The notes beneath the pieces were generated by a model, which saw only the letters and a program-made list of their open reading frames with translations, did no database searches and had not been told where the DNA came from. A stretch of DNA of 37,040 nucleotides from an uncultured bacterium (lineage in GTDB: Bacteria > Verrucomicrobiota > Kiritimatiellia > RFP12 > UBA1067): the NCBI GenBank assembly GCA_902779565.1, contig CACZCD010000011.1, forward strand, positions 1 to 37,040, read 5' to 3'. Position numbers and translations under genes: made by a program. Below, piece after piece: positions 1 through 8,157 of this stretch; within the stretch, counting starts at the first letter, position 1; each line of letters opens with the position of its first letter.

Positions 1-1
1 C

Positions 2-1630
2 AATACATTCACCTGCGTAGGCAATGCCAACATTCTGCCGGTCTTCGAGGTGGCCACCAACGCCAAGGCGATCGTGCAGACGCCTGATCCATTGTACATC
101 AAATCGTCGCATGCCCCATCCAGCTATGCAGGAAATGACTATGGCTTCAGGATCAAGAACGTGTCATTGAAATGGTACGGCGATATCCAGACGTACTACA
201 GCGATACGAAAGTCTACAGCACGCTCTTTTGCCGACTTCTGCTCGGATGGGCGGAAGCGGGGGAGACGAGCTACATCGCTATAGATTGCCGAGGTGGACG
301 CTACATCGCGGCGGGGGAGGCGAATTGCGTGTCGAGAAACAGGACGCCGCTTGTGATTGCCGTTCCGCAGCCTGGCGGTACGGTTGTGCCGCTGGGAACG
401 CTTTATTTCCATGATTACGCATGCGTGCAGCGCACTTCGACGGAGGCGAATCCCGAGATACATACGTCAGGCCTCTGCGTTGGAAGGTGGAACGAATACG
501 ACGGCAATACGGCAGTGGCCGGTAATCCTGCTTCTGTGGCATTCAATGTGTTGTTCGAAGGGTCTGTGGATCTGCTGATGATCGGCTATTGCCGCATCGG
601 CGGCGGAGCGCACGTCACCCTGCGCGGTCCGGACGTGCAATGGAGATATGTGCGCAGGGCCTGGAACGATGAATCGCTTCCCCGAACATTGGTCCTCTCC
701 GATTCGGGTTCCATCGCTGTTGAAGATGGCGCGTATCTCGATATCTGTGCCAGTGAGGATAGTAGGGGACTCAACGCAAAGGGAACAGTAGAGGATCAGA
801 ATGCGCTGACCGTAAGGGATTCCCGGCTGTCGCTTCTCAACTGGGCCGGTTCCGGGAAGAACGTCGCAGAGGTGGCTGGCTCACTGCTTGAGATAGGGTA
901 CCTTCGTTCTGCCGACACTCTGGCCAACATTACCGGTGTCTTCGCCGGACTGCGGTCTGTTGCGATTTCCAACACCTTCACCATCGCGGCGGCGGATGTG
1001 GATAGGGGCAATCCATCGAAACCCGTGGTCACCGGCGTGGAGAACTGGAACCGGCGCGTGCACATCGCGCCGCCGCTTACCGGCACTGGCTCGCTGGCGG
1101 TCTCGAACGAGCTTTCGGGCGCGCATGCCGTCTATTCGATGACCGTCACCGTGACGAACGGCGCGAACACGGCGACGGGCCGGGCGTTCGTCGCCGATAC
1201 CGCAAGCGGCGCGCCGGCCGCGCTCGTGTTCGCAGACGGCGCGAACTGGGCGGGCGAGGTCGTGGCCGACGGCAGGGTGTCCCTCACCAATCTCGTGGAT
1301 GAGAGCGCCGCCGCGAACGTCTCGTTCGGCGGCATCAGGCTTGACGCCGACTTCCCGCTCCGCGTCTGGAAGACCGGCGGCGAGATCGTGTCGAACGACA
1401 AGGTGAACCTTGCGTCGGCGCCGATGGGTGCGCGCACGTTCACGTTCGTCGACATGGACGAGCCGCTGGAGAACGGGGACCGGTTCGAGATAGGGCTTTA
1501 TCCCGAAAGTGCCGCCTTGCCGCACGACACCAAGACAATCCGCTATTCGGCGGAGCCTTCGGAGACCGAGGGGTGCGTAAGGCTGATGGCGACATACCAG
1601 AAGCGTGGCTTTGTGATCGTGTTGGAGTAG
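2..1630 (+). CDS. Secreted repeat / beta-helix-like surface protein, 3' part only
   Basis: The frame is open from base 2 to the TAG at 1628-1630, so the true start lies left of the window and about 542 residues are visible. An internal GTG at 50 is not a convincing start because the frame continues upstream in the same style. The protein is rich in Gly, Ala, Val, Thr and Asn with alternating hydrophobic residues. Segments such as GTGSLAVSNE and VFADGANWAGEVVADG resemble autotransporter-type beta-strand passengers. No catalytic motif is seen. It ends in a short hydrophobic strand (GFVIVLE) with no outer-membrane beta-barrel. The DUF4838 gene starts 4 bp after its stop, so the two are almost certainly co-transcribed. 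The function is unknown; a cell-surface or substrate-binding role is inference. The 5' kilobase looks less GC-rich than the 3' part. Confidence 0.75.
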   Translation, partial: NTFTCVGNANILPVFEVATNAKAIVQTPDPLYIKSSHAPSSYAGNDYGFRIKNVSLKWYGDIQTYYSDTKVYSTLFCRLLLGWAEAGETSYIAIDCRGGRYIAAGEANCVSRNRTPLVIAVPQPGGTVVPLGTLYFHDYACVQRTSTEANPEIHTSGLCVGRWNEYDGNTAVAGNPASVAFNVLFEGSVDLLMIGYCRIGGGAHVTLRGPDVQWRYVRRAWNDESLPRTLVLSDSGSIAVEDGAYLDICASEDSRGLNAKGTVEDQNALTVRDSRLSLLNWAGSGKNVAEVAGSLLEIGYLRSADTLANITGVFAGLRSVAISNTFTIAAADVDRGNPSKPVVTGVENWNRRVHIAPPLTGTGSLAVSNELSGAHAVYSMTVTVTNGANTATGRAFVADTASGAPAALVFADGANWAGEVVADGRVSLTNLVDESAAANVSFGGIRLDADFPLRVWKTGGEIVSNDKVNLASAPMGARTFTFVDMDEPLENGDRFEIGLYPESAALPHDTKTIRYSAEPSETEGCVRLMATYQKRGFVIVLE

Positions 1631-1634
1631 TGTC

Positions 1635-3968
1635 ATGGATAGATCCGGCAAACATCTTGCGGCGGCGTTTGTTTCGGCGCTGGTGGCGGTATCATGCGGA
1701 ACCGCGCTTTCGGCGACGTTCACGGGCGGCAATGTGGAGATCGTGGTCGCTGCAGACGCCGCGCCCTCCGTGAAGTTCGCGGCTGAAGAGGCCAAGACGT
1801 TCCTTTCGCAGACGCTCGGCGCGGATGTTCCCGTGGTCGCCAGCCCTGGCGGCGGCAAGTCGCATCTTTTCCTCGGCGTAAACCAATGGTCAGCGGAGGC
1901 TGGCGTTTCCATCGACGGCCTCGCGTTCGACGGCTTTGTCACGTTTGCGAAGGGGCCTGACGTGTTCATCGCCGGCGCGGACGACCCCAAGGTCGATACC
2001 GTCGACCGCATCAAGAGGCCATCTTGGGGCTCGCACCGTTACGACCACAGCACGCTTAACGGTGTCTATGGTTTCCTTGAACGGTTCGCCGGCGTGAGGT
2101 TCTATTTTCCGGGAGAGCTCGGCACGTGCATCGTCAGGAAGAAGTCTCTGACCATACCGGATGGGCGGATCGTGACGGAGCCGGCCCTCTCCATCCGCCA
2201 ATGGTCGTTCTATTCCGACGGCGAATGGCCGGAGGGTGCGGACGCGAAGCGCGCGATCCATCCGTCGAAGGCGCTCAACATTCTCCGCAACAGGGCGTCG
2301 ACCAGAGACCTCGGATGCTGCCACGGTCTTAACGGGTTCTGCTATGTGGACCGTTTCGGCAAGACGCACCCGGAGTACTTCGCGCTGGATTCCAAGGGCA
2401 AAAGGATGATCGACGGCCAAGGTTGGGCGCGCGGTCATCTCTGTTTGAGTAGCGGCATACGCGACGAGATATTCAAGGACTGCCTTTCCTACCTGAAGGG
2501 CGAGGCCGCATCCGTGAGGGGCGTACCGAACAGGAGCCGGAGCAGATGGAATCCGGCTGAGTTCGCCTGGAACTACAACACGACACGCCATTACATCGAT
2601 CTGATGCCGCAGGACGGACATGCAGCCTGCCACTGCGAGAGATGCAAGGCGCAGATGCGCAAGGATGGCCGCAAGTATCCTGCCACAGAGCTCGTGTGGG
2701 GCCTTTTGGCGGAAGTCGCCGCCCGACTCAAGAAGGAAGGATTCGAGCCGACGCTCACGATGATGTCCTACGCCGACTACGCAGACCTCCCTGATTGTCC
2801 GCTGCCGCCGAACATCAAGGTGATGGTGGCGAAGACCGGCCCGTGGAAGAACACGATGCCGGGCAACATCGAGGCAGACGCGGCGTTCTACGATTCGTGG
2901 GCGCGCCGTCTGGGCGGCAAGACGTGGATATGGACGTATCCCAGACGGGGCGAGACTCTCAACTTCGACATTCCCGGCTGGGCGCCCCGGGCGTGGGGGC
3001 GGTACTACAAGGGTGTGGCACCGCATGTGTTCGGCATGTTCGCCGAATGTGAGACGGACCGCGGCATCGACAACCTCATGGGCTATTACCTGCTCTCAAA
3101 GATAGGCTGGGACCCGAACACGGACGTGGATGCCGTGATGGAAGAGTTCTACCAGCGTATGTTCGGCGCGGCCGCGGCGGAGATGAAAGCTGCCCTCGAT
3201 GCGGCCGAGGAGAAGTTCATGAACAACATCGTGGGCCGGTTCCGCATGACGGCGCTTGGCCCCGTTTCGGAGCGGCCGGGCGACCACTGCCTGTGGACGG
3301 AGGTGTATTCGGCGGCGGAGACCGCGCGCATCGCGCGGCATTACGAGGCGGCGGCGCGCCTTGTGCCGACAGGTTCGCTCGAAGCGAAGCGCATCGCGCT
3401 CTTCAGAAAATGGATGCTCGATCTGCCGCTCAAGCGCGGCGAGGAGTACCGCCGCGCGACCGATCCGAAGGCGGGCGTGGCGCATTTCAGGGCGCACGAA
3501 AAGGAGAACCTGCTCGGTGACGACTGGTGGGTCTCCGCCACCGAGGGCGCGACGCGCGACAAGGGCATGGTCCTTGTCGGGAGCGAATCCAAGAAGCTGA
3601 CGGTCACCGAGTCGCACAATTCGGCATGGGCGCTGCTCAACAGGATGAAGAAGGGACTTGCCGTCCAGCCGGGGGCTAAATACAGGCTTTCATGGTTCGT
3701 GAAGGTGGATCTCGAACCTCGGCAGATCGGCGGCGGCGCGGCGGTGGCGATCAACCTCGACGGCCCCGACAAGAAGTGGAAGAAGAGCTGGATCGTCCCG
3801 AAGCGGCTCGCCTATCACTCCGGCAAGGTGGACTGGATCCTCCAATCGACGGAGTTCACCGTCCCCGAGGATGCGCCGGAGGGCACCCGCTGTTCCGTGA
3901 TGCCGTTCGTCCGCTATTGCGTGGGGAACGCATGGTTCGATGGACTGCTTCTCGAGCGGATTCCGTGA
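1635..3968 (+). CDS. DUF4838-domain secreted protein
   Basis: This is a 777-residue protein. The N-terminus has a signal peptide (residues 1-26, cleavage likely near ALSA). An alpha-glucuronidase-N-like region follows at about 27-170, ending in GVYGFLERFAGVRFYFPGE, a hallmark of DUF4838 proteins. The DUF4838 core spans about 180-530 and contains a Cys cluster in DGHAACHCERCK near residues 328-338. About 620-777 looks like a beta-sandwich carbohydrate-binding-type domain. DUF4838 proteins are abundant in glycan-degrading PVC bacteria and Bacteroidota and are presumed glycoside-active, but I know of no defined reaction for this one. The ATG at 1635 is preceded by GGAG inside the end of the upstream gene, indicating translational coupling. 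It is more divergent than the two DUF4838 paralogues at the right end of the window. Family assignment is confident; substrate is unknown. Confidence 0.85.
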   Translation: MDRSGKHLAAAFVSALVAVSCGTALSATFTGGNVEIVVAADAAPSVKFAAEEAKTFLSQTLGADVPVVASPGGGKSHLFLGVNQWSAEAGVSIDGLAFDGFVTFAKGPDVFIAGADDPKVDTVDRIKRPSWGSHRYDHSTLNGVYGFLERFAGVRFYFPGELGTCIVRKKSLTIPDGRIVTEPALSIRQWSFYSDGEWPEGADAKRAIHPSKALNILRNRASTRDLGCCHGLNGFCYVDRFGKTHPEYFALDSKGKRMIDGQGWARGHLCLSSGIRDEIFKDCLSYLKGEAASVRGVPNRSRSRWNPAEFAWNYNTTRHYIDLMPQDGHAACHCERCKAQMRKDGRKYPATELVWGLLAEVAARLKKEGFEPTLTMMSYADYADLPDCPLPPNIKVMVAKTGPWKNTMPGNIEADAAFYDSWARRLGGKTWIWTYPRRGETLNFDIPGWAPRAWGRYYKGVAPHVFGMFAECETDRGIDNLMGYYLLSKIGWDPNTDVDAVMEEFYQRMFGAAAAEMKAALDAAEEKFMNNIVGRFRMTALGPVSERPGDHCLWTEVYSAAETARIARHYEAAARLVPTGSLEAKRIALFRKWMLDLPLKRGEEYRRATDPKAGVAHFRAHEKENLLGDDWWVSATEGATRDKGMVLVGSESKKLTVTESHNSAWALLNRMKKGLAVQPGAKYRLSWFVKVDLEPRQIGGGAAVAINLDGPDKKWKKSWIVPKRLAYHSGKVDWILQSTEFTVPEDAPEGTRCSVMPFVRYCVGNAWFDGLLLERIP

Positions 3969-4012
3969 ATCGGTGAAGACTGTCCGCTGTCGGATGGATG
4001 CGAAAGGTCTGA

Positions 4013-5284
4013 TCAGCGTCCGACCTGGAAGCGCGGGTTAAGTTTGCCCCAGAGCACCTGGAGTTCGTAGAAGGGCATGCCGGAGGTCTTCTCGATTTCC
4101 TTGTCGGTGATTTCGTCGCTGCCCTGTGCGCCGAACAGCACCACCTCATCGCCCGGCTTCACGTCCGGGAAATCTGTGACGTCCACCATGAACGTGTTCA
4201 TGGTGATGACGCCCATGATCTTTGCGGAGTGTCCGTTCACGAGCACGCGCCCCTTGTTCCCGAACGCGCGCAGGTAGCCGTCAGAGTAACCCACCGGGAG
4301 GTTGGCAAGGCGCGAATCGCGCGTGAGGGTGCAGGTGCGGTCATAGCAGATCGTCGAGCCCTTCGGGTAGGCATTGACGGAGGCGACGCGCGTCTTGAAC
4401 GAGAACACGGTCTTGAACTGCGGGAAGCCGTCGTAGCATCCGCCCTGGTACAGCACGGAGCCCGGACGCACCATGTCAAGGCGGGCTTCGGGTACGTTGA
4501 GGGCGGCGAAGGAGTTCGCGGTGTGGAGCGTGAGCGAACGGCGGTCGAGCTTGGCGGCGCCGATGATGGCGGCGGTCTGTGCGTTGAAGCGCGCAAGCCC
4601 CGGACGCACATCGGTGCATTCCTCCATCGGGTAGTGCGTCATCATGCCGGTTATCTTCAGGTGAGGCAGGCGGATGATGGCGATGGCTTCGTCAAGACTG
4701 CCGGGGAGTGTCATGTCGAGGCCGTTACGGTCCATGCCGCCGGCGTTGAGGGCGAGGTGGAACTTCAGCAGCCGGCCGGCCTCGGCGGCAATGGCGTCGG
4801 CCGCGCGGGCATGCAAGAGCGCACCGATCAGCTCCTCGATGTCGTACGGGAGACCGGTGCGGATCTCACCCGCCGTTGCGGTGCGCACGCGCACGATCCG
4901 GCCCGTGTAGCCGCACGCACGTATCTTTGCCGCTTCCTCGTTGGAGGCAATGCCGATGGCCGGGATCTTCTCCGCGATGGCGACCGGCACCAGCATCTCG
5001 AGACCGCACCCATAGCCGTCGGCCTTCATGATGGCGCATATCCCGGTTTGGTCGCCGATGACCTTCTTGAACTCGCGTACGTTGTCTGCATAGGCGCCTG
5101 TGTCCACATCAAGCCAGGCGTGGCTAGACTCGCGCGCGGGTGCGGCGAAGAGCGAGGCGGCGGCGAAGACGACAAGGAGCGCCGCGGCGGCGAGGCGCCG
5201 ATACGGTGTGCCTGATCTGTCATTCTGCGCCGAAACGGAATGTGTCGGCGCATTGATAGCGTGCGGTTGGTTAGGGGCTGTCAT
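4013..5284 (-). CDS. bsr: Periplasmic broad-specificity amino-acid racemase (Bsr family, PLP-dependent)
   Basis: This is a fold-type III PLP racemase of 423 residues from the ATG at 5284. The N-terminus has a basic region and a hydrophobic stretch (about 29-48) ending FAAPA, so export to the periplasm is likely. The PLP lysine lies in CAIMKADGYG (K87). The catalytic tyrosine candidate is in STICYDRT (Y314). The blocks HTANSFAALNVPEARLDMVR, VASVNAYPKG, LPVGYSDGY and TMNTFMVDVTDFP match the broad-specificity racemases of Pseudomonas and Vibrio rather than cytosolic Alr. The Asn in TMNT, where Alr has Asp, is usual for this group. Bsr enzymes make non-canonical D-amino acids that modify peptidoglycan or are released. 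An in-frame ATG at 5347 lies upstream of a TATAAT box and is rejected as the start. No clear Shine-Dalgarno is seen. The gene converges with the DUF4838 gene and lies downstream of the response regulator. Confidence 0.9.
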   Translation of the reverse strand: MTAPNQPHAINAPTHSVSAQNDRSGTPYRRLAAAALLVVFAAASLFAAPARESSHAWLDVDTGAYADNVREFKKVIGDQTGICAIMKADGYGCGLEMLVPVAIAEKIPAIGIASNEEAAKIRACGYTGRIVRVRTATAGEIRTGLPYDIEELIGALLHARAADAIAAEAGRLLKFHLALNAGGMDRNGLDMTLPGSLDEAIAIIRLPHLKITGMMTHYPMEECTDVRPGLARFNAQTAAIIGAAKLDRRSLTLHTANSFAALNVPEARLDMVRPGSVLYQGGCYDGFPQFKTVFSFKTRVASVNAYPKGSTICYDRTCTLTRDSRLANLPVGYSDGYLRAFGNKGRVLVNGHSAKIMGVITMNTFMVDVTDFPDVKPGDEVVLFGAQGSDEITDKEIEKTSGMPFYELQVLWGKLNPRFQVGR

Positions 5285-5303
5285 GATCGTTTGATCGTTT
5301 GAT
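5285..5303. repeat. Short tandem repeat (GATCGTTT) in the racemase leader
   Basis: GATCGTTT occurs twice head to tail (5285-5292 and 5293-5300) followed by a third partial copy (GAT). On the coding strand it abuts the racemase ATG, occupying the place where a ribosome-binding site would be expected. It could affect translation initiation, but this is only a position-based guess. Confidence 0.6.
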
Positions 5304-5320
5304 TTTTTCGAATGGAGCGC

Positions 5321-5329
5321 ATTATACCA
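5321..5329 (-). promoter_or_regulatory. Extended -10 promoter of the racemase gene
   Basis: On the minus strand the sequence reads TGGTATAAT followed by GCGC. It is a consensus -10 (5326 to 5321) with the TGn extension. No good -35 is visible. The predicted transcription start is near 5314, giving a leader of about 30 nt before the ATG at 5284. The element lies inside the longer open frame, which argues for the 5284 start. Confidence 0.65.
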
Positions 5330-5369
5330 TATCGGCAGCCGAGTCATCCCATCCGGCAGATGTCAGCAG

Positions 5370-5996
5370 TTAGATGAGCTCGAGGGAAAGGGCCAGCGAC
5401 GCGGCCTCTGTGCGTGACGAGGCTCCGAGCCGCTCGAAGGCGATTGCGAGATGTGCCTTCACCCCGTGCCGCGTGATACCGATGCGTTCCGCTATCTCCT
5501 CGTTGTTGAACCCCTTGGAGACTAGCCGGAGGATCTCTTTCTGCCTTGCGGACAGCGTTGGCGTAAGCCTCTTCTCGGCTATGGTGTCAGCGATTTCCTG
5601 CGACAGGAACTTTTCGCCGCGCGCTGTCGTGCGGATGGCTTCAATCAGCGTTTCGCTGGAGCAGTCTTTCACGACTGCACCCAGAACGCCAGCGTCTATC
5701 GCGACCTTGATGTCTGCTGCCGTTGCGTACGAGGTGAGCAGCAGAATTTTCGCCGCAGGGTTGGTGCCGAGAATCGCCGCTGCGGCCGCTGCGCCATCCA
5801 TCAACGGCATCCGGAGGTCGAGAATGACAAGGTCTGGATTCAGTTCCCGTGCCAGACGGACGGCCTCCTGCCCATTTTCGGCCTCCGCGACGATCTTTAG
5901 CCCCTCTTCGCGGTCAATGAGACGCATGAGGCCCTCACGGACGATCTGATGGTCATCTGCGAAGAGTATTCTGGTGGTATTGCTGTTCGTCTTCAT
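5370..5996 (-). CDS. NarL/FixJ-type response regulator (REC + LuxR HTH)
   Basis: This is a 208-residue response regulator. The receiver domain (about 8-125) has the acidic pair DD at 14-15, the phosphoacceptor D60 in LVILDLRMP, a Thr/Ser in LLLTS, and the conserved Lys in VVKD. The C-terminal LuxR-type HTH (about 145-205) carries LSARQKEILRLVSKG and NNEEIAERIGITRHGVKAH. Regulators of this family bind inverted repeats as dimers after phosphorylation. The ATG at 5996 overlaps the kinase stop (ATGA at 5993-5996), so the pair is translationally coupled and co-transcribed from the promoter at 8050-8079. The perfect palindrome at 8077-8098 is the obvious candidate binding site. There is no other regulator in the window. 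The specific regulon is inferred from position only. Confidence 0.95.
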   Translation of the reverse strand: MKTNSNTTRILFADDHQIVREGLMRLIDREEGLKIVAEAENGQEAVRLARELNPDLVILDLRMPLMDGAAAAAAILGTNPAAKILLLTSYATAADIKVAIDAGVLGAVVKDCSSETLIEAIRTTARGEKFLSQEIADTIAEKRLTPTLSARQKEILRLVSKGFNNEEIAERIGITRHGVKAHLAIAFERLGASSRTEAASLALSLELI

Positions 5997-8029
5997 TTCG
6001 TTTCTTTCTCTTCCAGAACGACGCTTACTTTCGTTCCATTCCCGGGTTTGCTGGCGATCTTAACGGAGCCATTGAACGCCTTGGCTCTTTCGCGCATGCC
6101 GAGGATGCCGAAGTGTCCGTCTGCCGAGCCATGGCAGTTCGCGGGGTCGAAACCCTTGCCGTCGTCCGTTACCGTGAACACAAGCCGCCGTTCGCTGAGT
6201 TCGCCTGCGATCTCTATCGTCTCGGCGCGTCCGTGCCGGATGGCGTTGACCGTTGCCTCTCGGATTATGCACAGCGCGGCATGGCGAAACGCCTCGGACA
6301 TTTTGTCGGACGGGAAGTTGAGGTCGATCACGACGGCACGCCCCCGAAGGTGTGGGGCGATTGTTTCGCGTACTGCGTCCGCGAAGTTCTCCGCGTCAAG
6401 CGCATGGTTGCGCAGATCCCACAGGCATGCGCGCAGCTCCCGCCTGCACGATGCGAGGATGCGCTTGGCGGCATTCGTCTCGCCGGCGTCGAGCTGCATG
6501 GCCGCGCCAGTCAGTATCTGTGAAATGGAATCGTGGATGTCGGCCGCAAGACGCGTCCGCTCCGTGGTCTTGAGCTCGGCGAGCGCACTTGCCGAACGTT
6601 CGCGGAAAAGTTCGCGTCCTCGCTTTTCGGAGAGGTTCCTCAAAGATCTGTTCCAGATGAGAATCGCCGCGATTATGAAGACAAGGATCGCCACGACCCC
6701 CGTGAGGCGCGTGAGGTTCCACCAAGGCGGGCGTGCGAGTATCTCAACGTCGTTTGGACGGTCCACGACGAGCCGGATGCCGATCAACTGCGTCCCGGAA
6801 GAAAGCGAGGACCAGTTTTCCGTGGCGAGGACGCAGGTTCCCGCTACACGCACGCGACATCCCGGAACAATCTTCTCGCAAGATTGCGGCACGGAGGAGA
6901 AATCGATGTCGAGAAGCCGGCCGGCAATGCCGAGAGGAAGTGTTTTGCTCTCGCGCTGTCCTTCGCCGAAGTCGGCAACTGTGCCACACAGCTGTACGCG
7001 TTTCCCTTGAAGGGTGATTTTTGTCAGGGATTCAGCCGAAAGATGGTTCTTGAAGTCGCTTTCGGAAAATGGGATTGTCGGTGGCTCCGTGAACGGCGTA
7101 CATTCGCCAAGACGCGCAATTGCGCGGGAGAGGCGCAGCATGAAACCGTCCGTGGAGGGATAGCCGATGACCTCCACAGACTGTCCGCGCGGGATGCCGA
7201 CAGGACCGATGAACGAGACGATGGCGCACCGCTCGTCCTTCATCATCAGAAGCGCGTTGCGAGACTGCCAGATTGTAATGAGGCGGCCCTCGGCCTTGTG
7301 GCGCCCGAGGCGCGGCATCATCTCCGGTGAGAGTCGGCGCAGCGCGGCAACAGGAGGGGCTTTTTCAAAAGGATCGTCCGGAGGACGTGAGAGAATCTCG
7401 ATTTTATTCAGGTCCGCTACGAGAAAGCGTCGCTCGTCAATGAACTTGAAGGAGCAGTTGTGCGAGTCGGGGAATCCATCCAGTTTCACGGTGGATCCTA
7501 TGAGCGCCTCGAGTTCCGTGATCGTCGCGCCCCGCGAAGGTATGGGCGCATAGTACTGGCAGGCGTCGCTGATGATGGAGAGGTAGTTCCAGCAAGGGTT
7601 TGTTCCGCTTGGCTCCACATCGCGCAGCTCGCCGACAAGGTAGGCACGGTGGAAATCGTGGCGTCCGCTCATGATTTCGTATGCTGGTCCATCCACTGGC
7701 TTCGGCGATTCTCCGTGGCTAAGTATCTCCAGCGTTCTGAACACAGGAACGATGCTCCCCGCCGCGCTTGGCACGATGGCGCCGTCGAACCTTACGCGGT
7801 CGCCGGGGATGGGAGCGGGGCCCGGATCGATTGTCCCCATGATGTCAACGCCTATGCCGCCGTCTTCGACAAGGATGTGGCAGAACTTCTCCTGAAAGTT
7901 GAGGACATACGTCACCGTGCCCGTCACACAGAATTCTGCGCAGTGGTCGTATGTGTCCGCTTCGACGGCCGTGGCGAGGTCGCCGAGATGCACAAGGGAT
8001 GCGGCAAGAAGTGTTATGGCTGATAACAT
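5993..8029 (-). CDS. Membrane sensor histidine kinase (HisKA_3/HATPase_c) with OB-fold-like periplasmic repeats
   Basis: The protein has 678 residues from ATG 8029. A signal sequence (about 1-24) is followed by a periplasmic region of about 410 residues and a transmembrane helix (about 441-459, GVVAILVFIIAAILIW). A NarX/DesK-type kinase core follows. The H-box is RLAADIHDSISQ with His near residue 499, the N-box IIREATVNAIRHG, and the G-boxes DDGKGFD and GHFGILGMRERA. The periplasmic region appears to hold four diverged OB-fold-like units. Each runs 'xGxV-strand-strand-GxxVxxxG' and ends near phrases such as EILSHGE, EILSRPPDD and EILARPPWW. OB-fold sensors of this sort are known from PVC kinases, with ligand unknown. 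A TTG at 8041 could also start translation; ATG 8029 gives a better signal peptide. The gene forms an operon with the response regulator (4-bp overlap). Confidence 0.93.
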   Translation of the reverse strand: MLSAITLLAASLVHLGDLATAVEADTYDHCAEFCVTGTVTYVLNFQEKFCHILVEDGGIGVDIMGTIDPGPAPIPGDRVRFDGAIVPSAAGSIVPVFRTLEILSHGESPKPVDGPAYEIMSGRHDFHRAYLVGELRDVEPSGTNPCWNYLSIISDACQYYAPIPSRGATITELEALIGSTVKLDGFPDSHNCSFKFIDERRFLVADLNKIEILSRPPDDPFEKAPPVAALRRLSPEMMPRLGRHKAEGRLITIWQSRNALLMMKDERCAIVSFIGPVGIPRGQSVEVIGYPSTDGFMLRLSRAIARLGECTPFTEPPTIPFSESDFKNHLSAESLTKITLQGKRVQLCGTVADFGEGQRESKTLPLGIAGRLLDIDFSSVPQSCEKIVPGCRVRVAGTCVLATENWSSLSSGTQLIGIRLVVDRPNDVEILARPPWWNLTRLTGVVAILVFIIAAILIWNRSLRNLSEKRGRELFRERSASALAELKTTERTRLAADIHDSISQILTGAAMQLDAGETNAAKRILASCRRELRACLWDLRNHALDAENFADAVRETIAPHLRGRAVVIDLNFPSDKMSEAFRHAALCIIREATVNAIRHGRAETIEIAGELSERRLVFTVTDDGKGFDPANCHGSADGHFGILGMRERAKAFNGSVKIASKPGNGTKVSVVLEEKETK

Positions 8030-8049
8030 GGCTTGAATCAATGGTCAAG

Positions 8050-8079
8050 ATTATACTAAAAGACCTTTTCGTACGGCAA
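8050..8079 (-). promoter_or_regulatory. Promoter of the kinase-regulator operon
   Basis: On the minus strand, -35 TTGCCG (8079 to 8074) is followed after 18 bp by -10 TATAAT (8055 to 8050). The predicted start is near 8042, only about 13 nt before the ATG at 8029. The -35 overlaps the left arm of the palindrome at 8077-8098, so regulator binding would directly affect it. Confidence 0.7.
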
Positions 8080-8098
8080 GTAGCCAGTTGGCTACTTG
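8077..8098. promoter_or_regulatory. Perfect palindromic operator between divergent promoters
   Basis: The arms CAAGTAGCCA (8077-8086) and TGGCTACTTG (8089-8098) are exact reverse complements separated by GT. The inner part has the 7-2-7 inverted-repeat geometry used by NarL-type regulators. The dyad axis is at 8087.5. Both -35 boxes begin 8.5 bp from the axis and both -10 boxes 32.5 bp from it, so the divergent promoter is geometrically symmetric. The adjacent response regulator is the likeliest ligand. Confidence 0.75.
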
Positions 8099-8125
8099 TG
8101 CGCGGATATGTCAATGTGATATAAA
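8096..8125 (+). promoter_or_regulatory. Promoter of the beta-strand repeat protein operon
   Basis: -35 TTGTGC (8096-8101), an 18-bp spacer, and -10 TATAAA (8120-8125) put the start near 8132. A strong Shine-Dalgarno (AAAAAGGAG, 8141-8149) precedes the ATG at 8158. The -35 overlaps the right arm of the palindrome, mirroring the minus-strand promoter. Confidence 0.65.
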
Positions 8126-8157
8126 TCGCATCCGTGCGGCAAAAAGGAGTTCAGAAA

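Noticed and set aside
3969-4012. Intrinsic terminator between the convergent DUF4838 and racemase genes
   Set aside because: Only a weak GTCGGA/TCCGAC pairing is visible, with no U-tract.
5285-5347. Longer racemase start at ATG 5347
   Set aside because: A consensus -10 box lies inside this extension, and the export signal begins properly only after the ATG at 5284.
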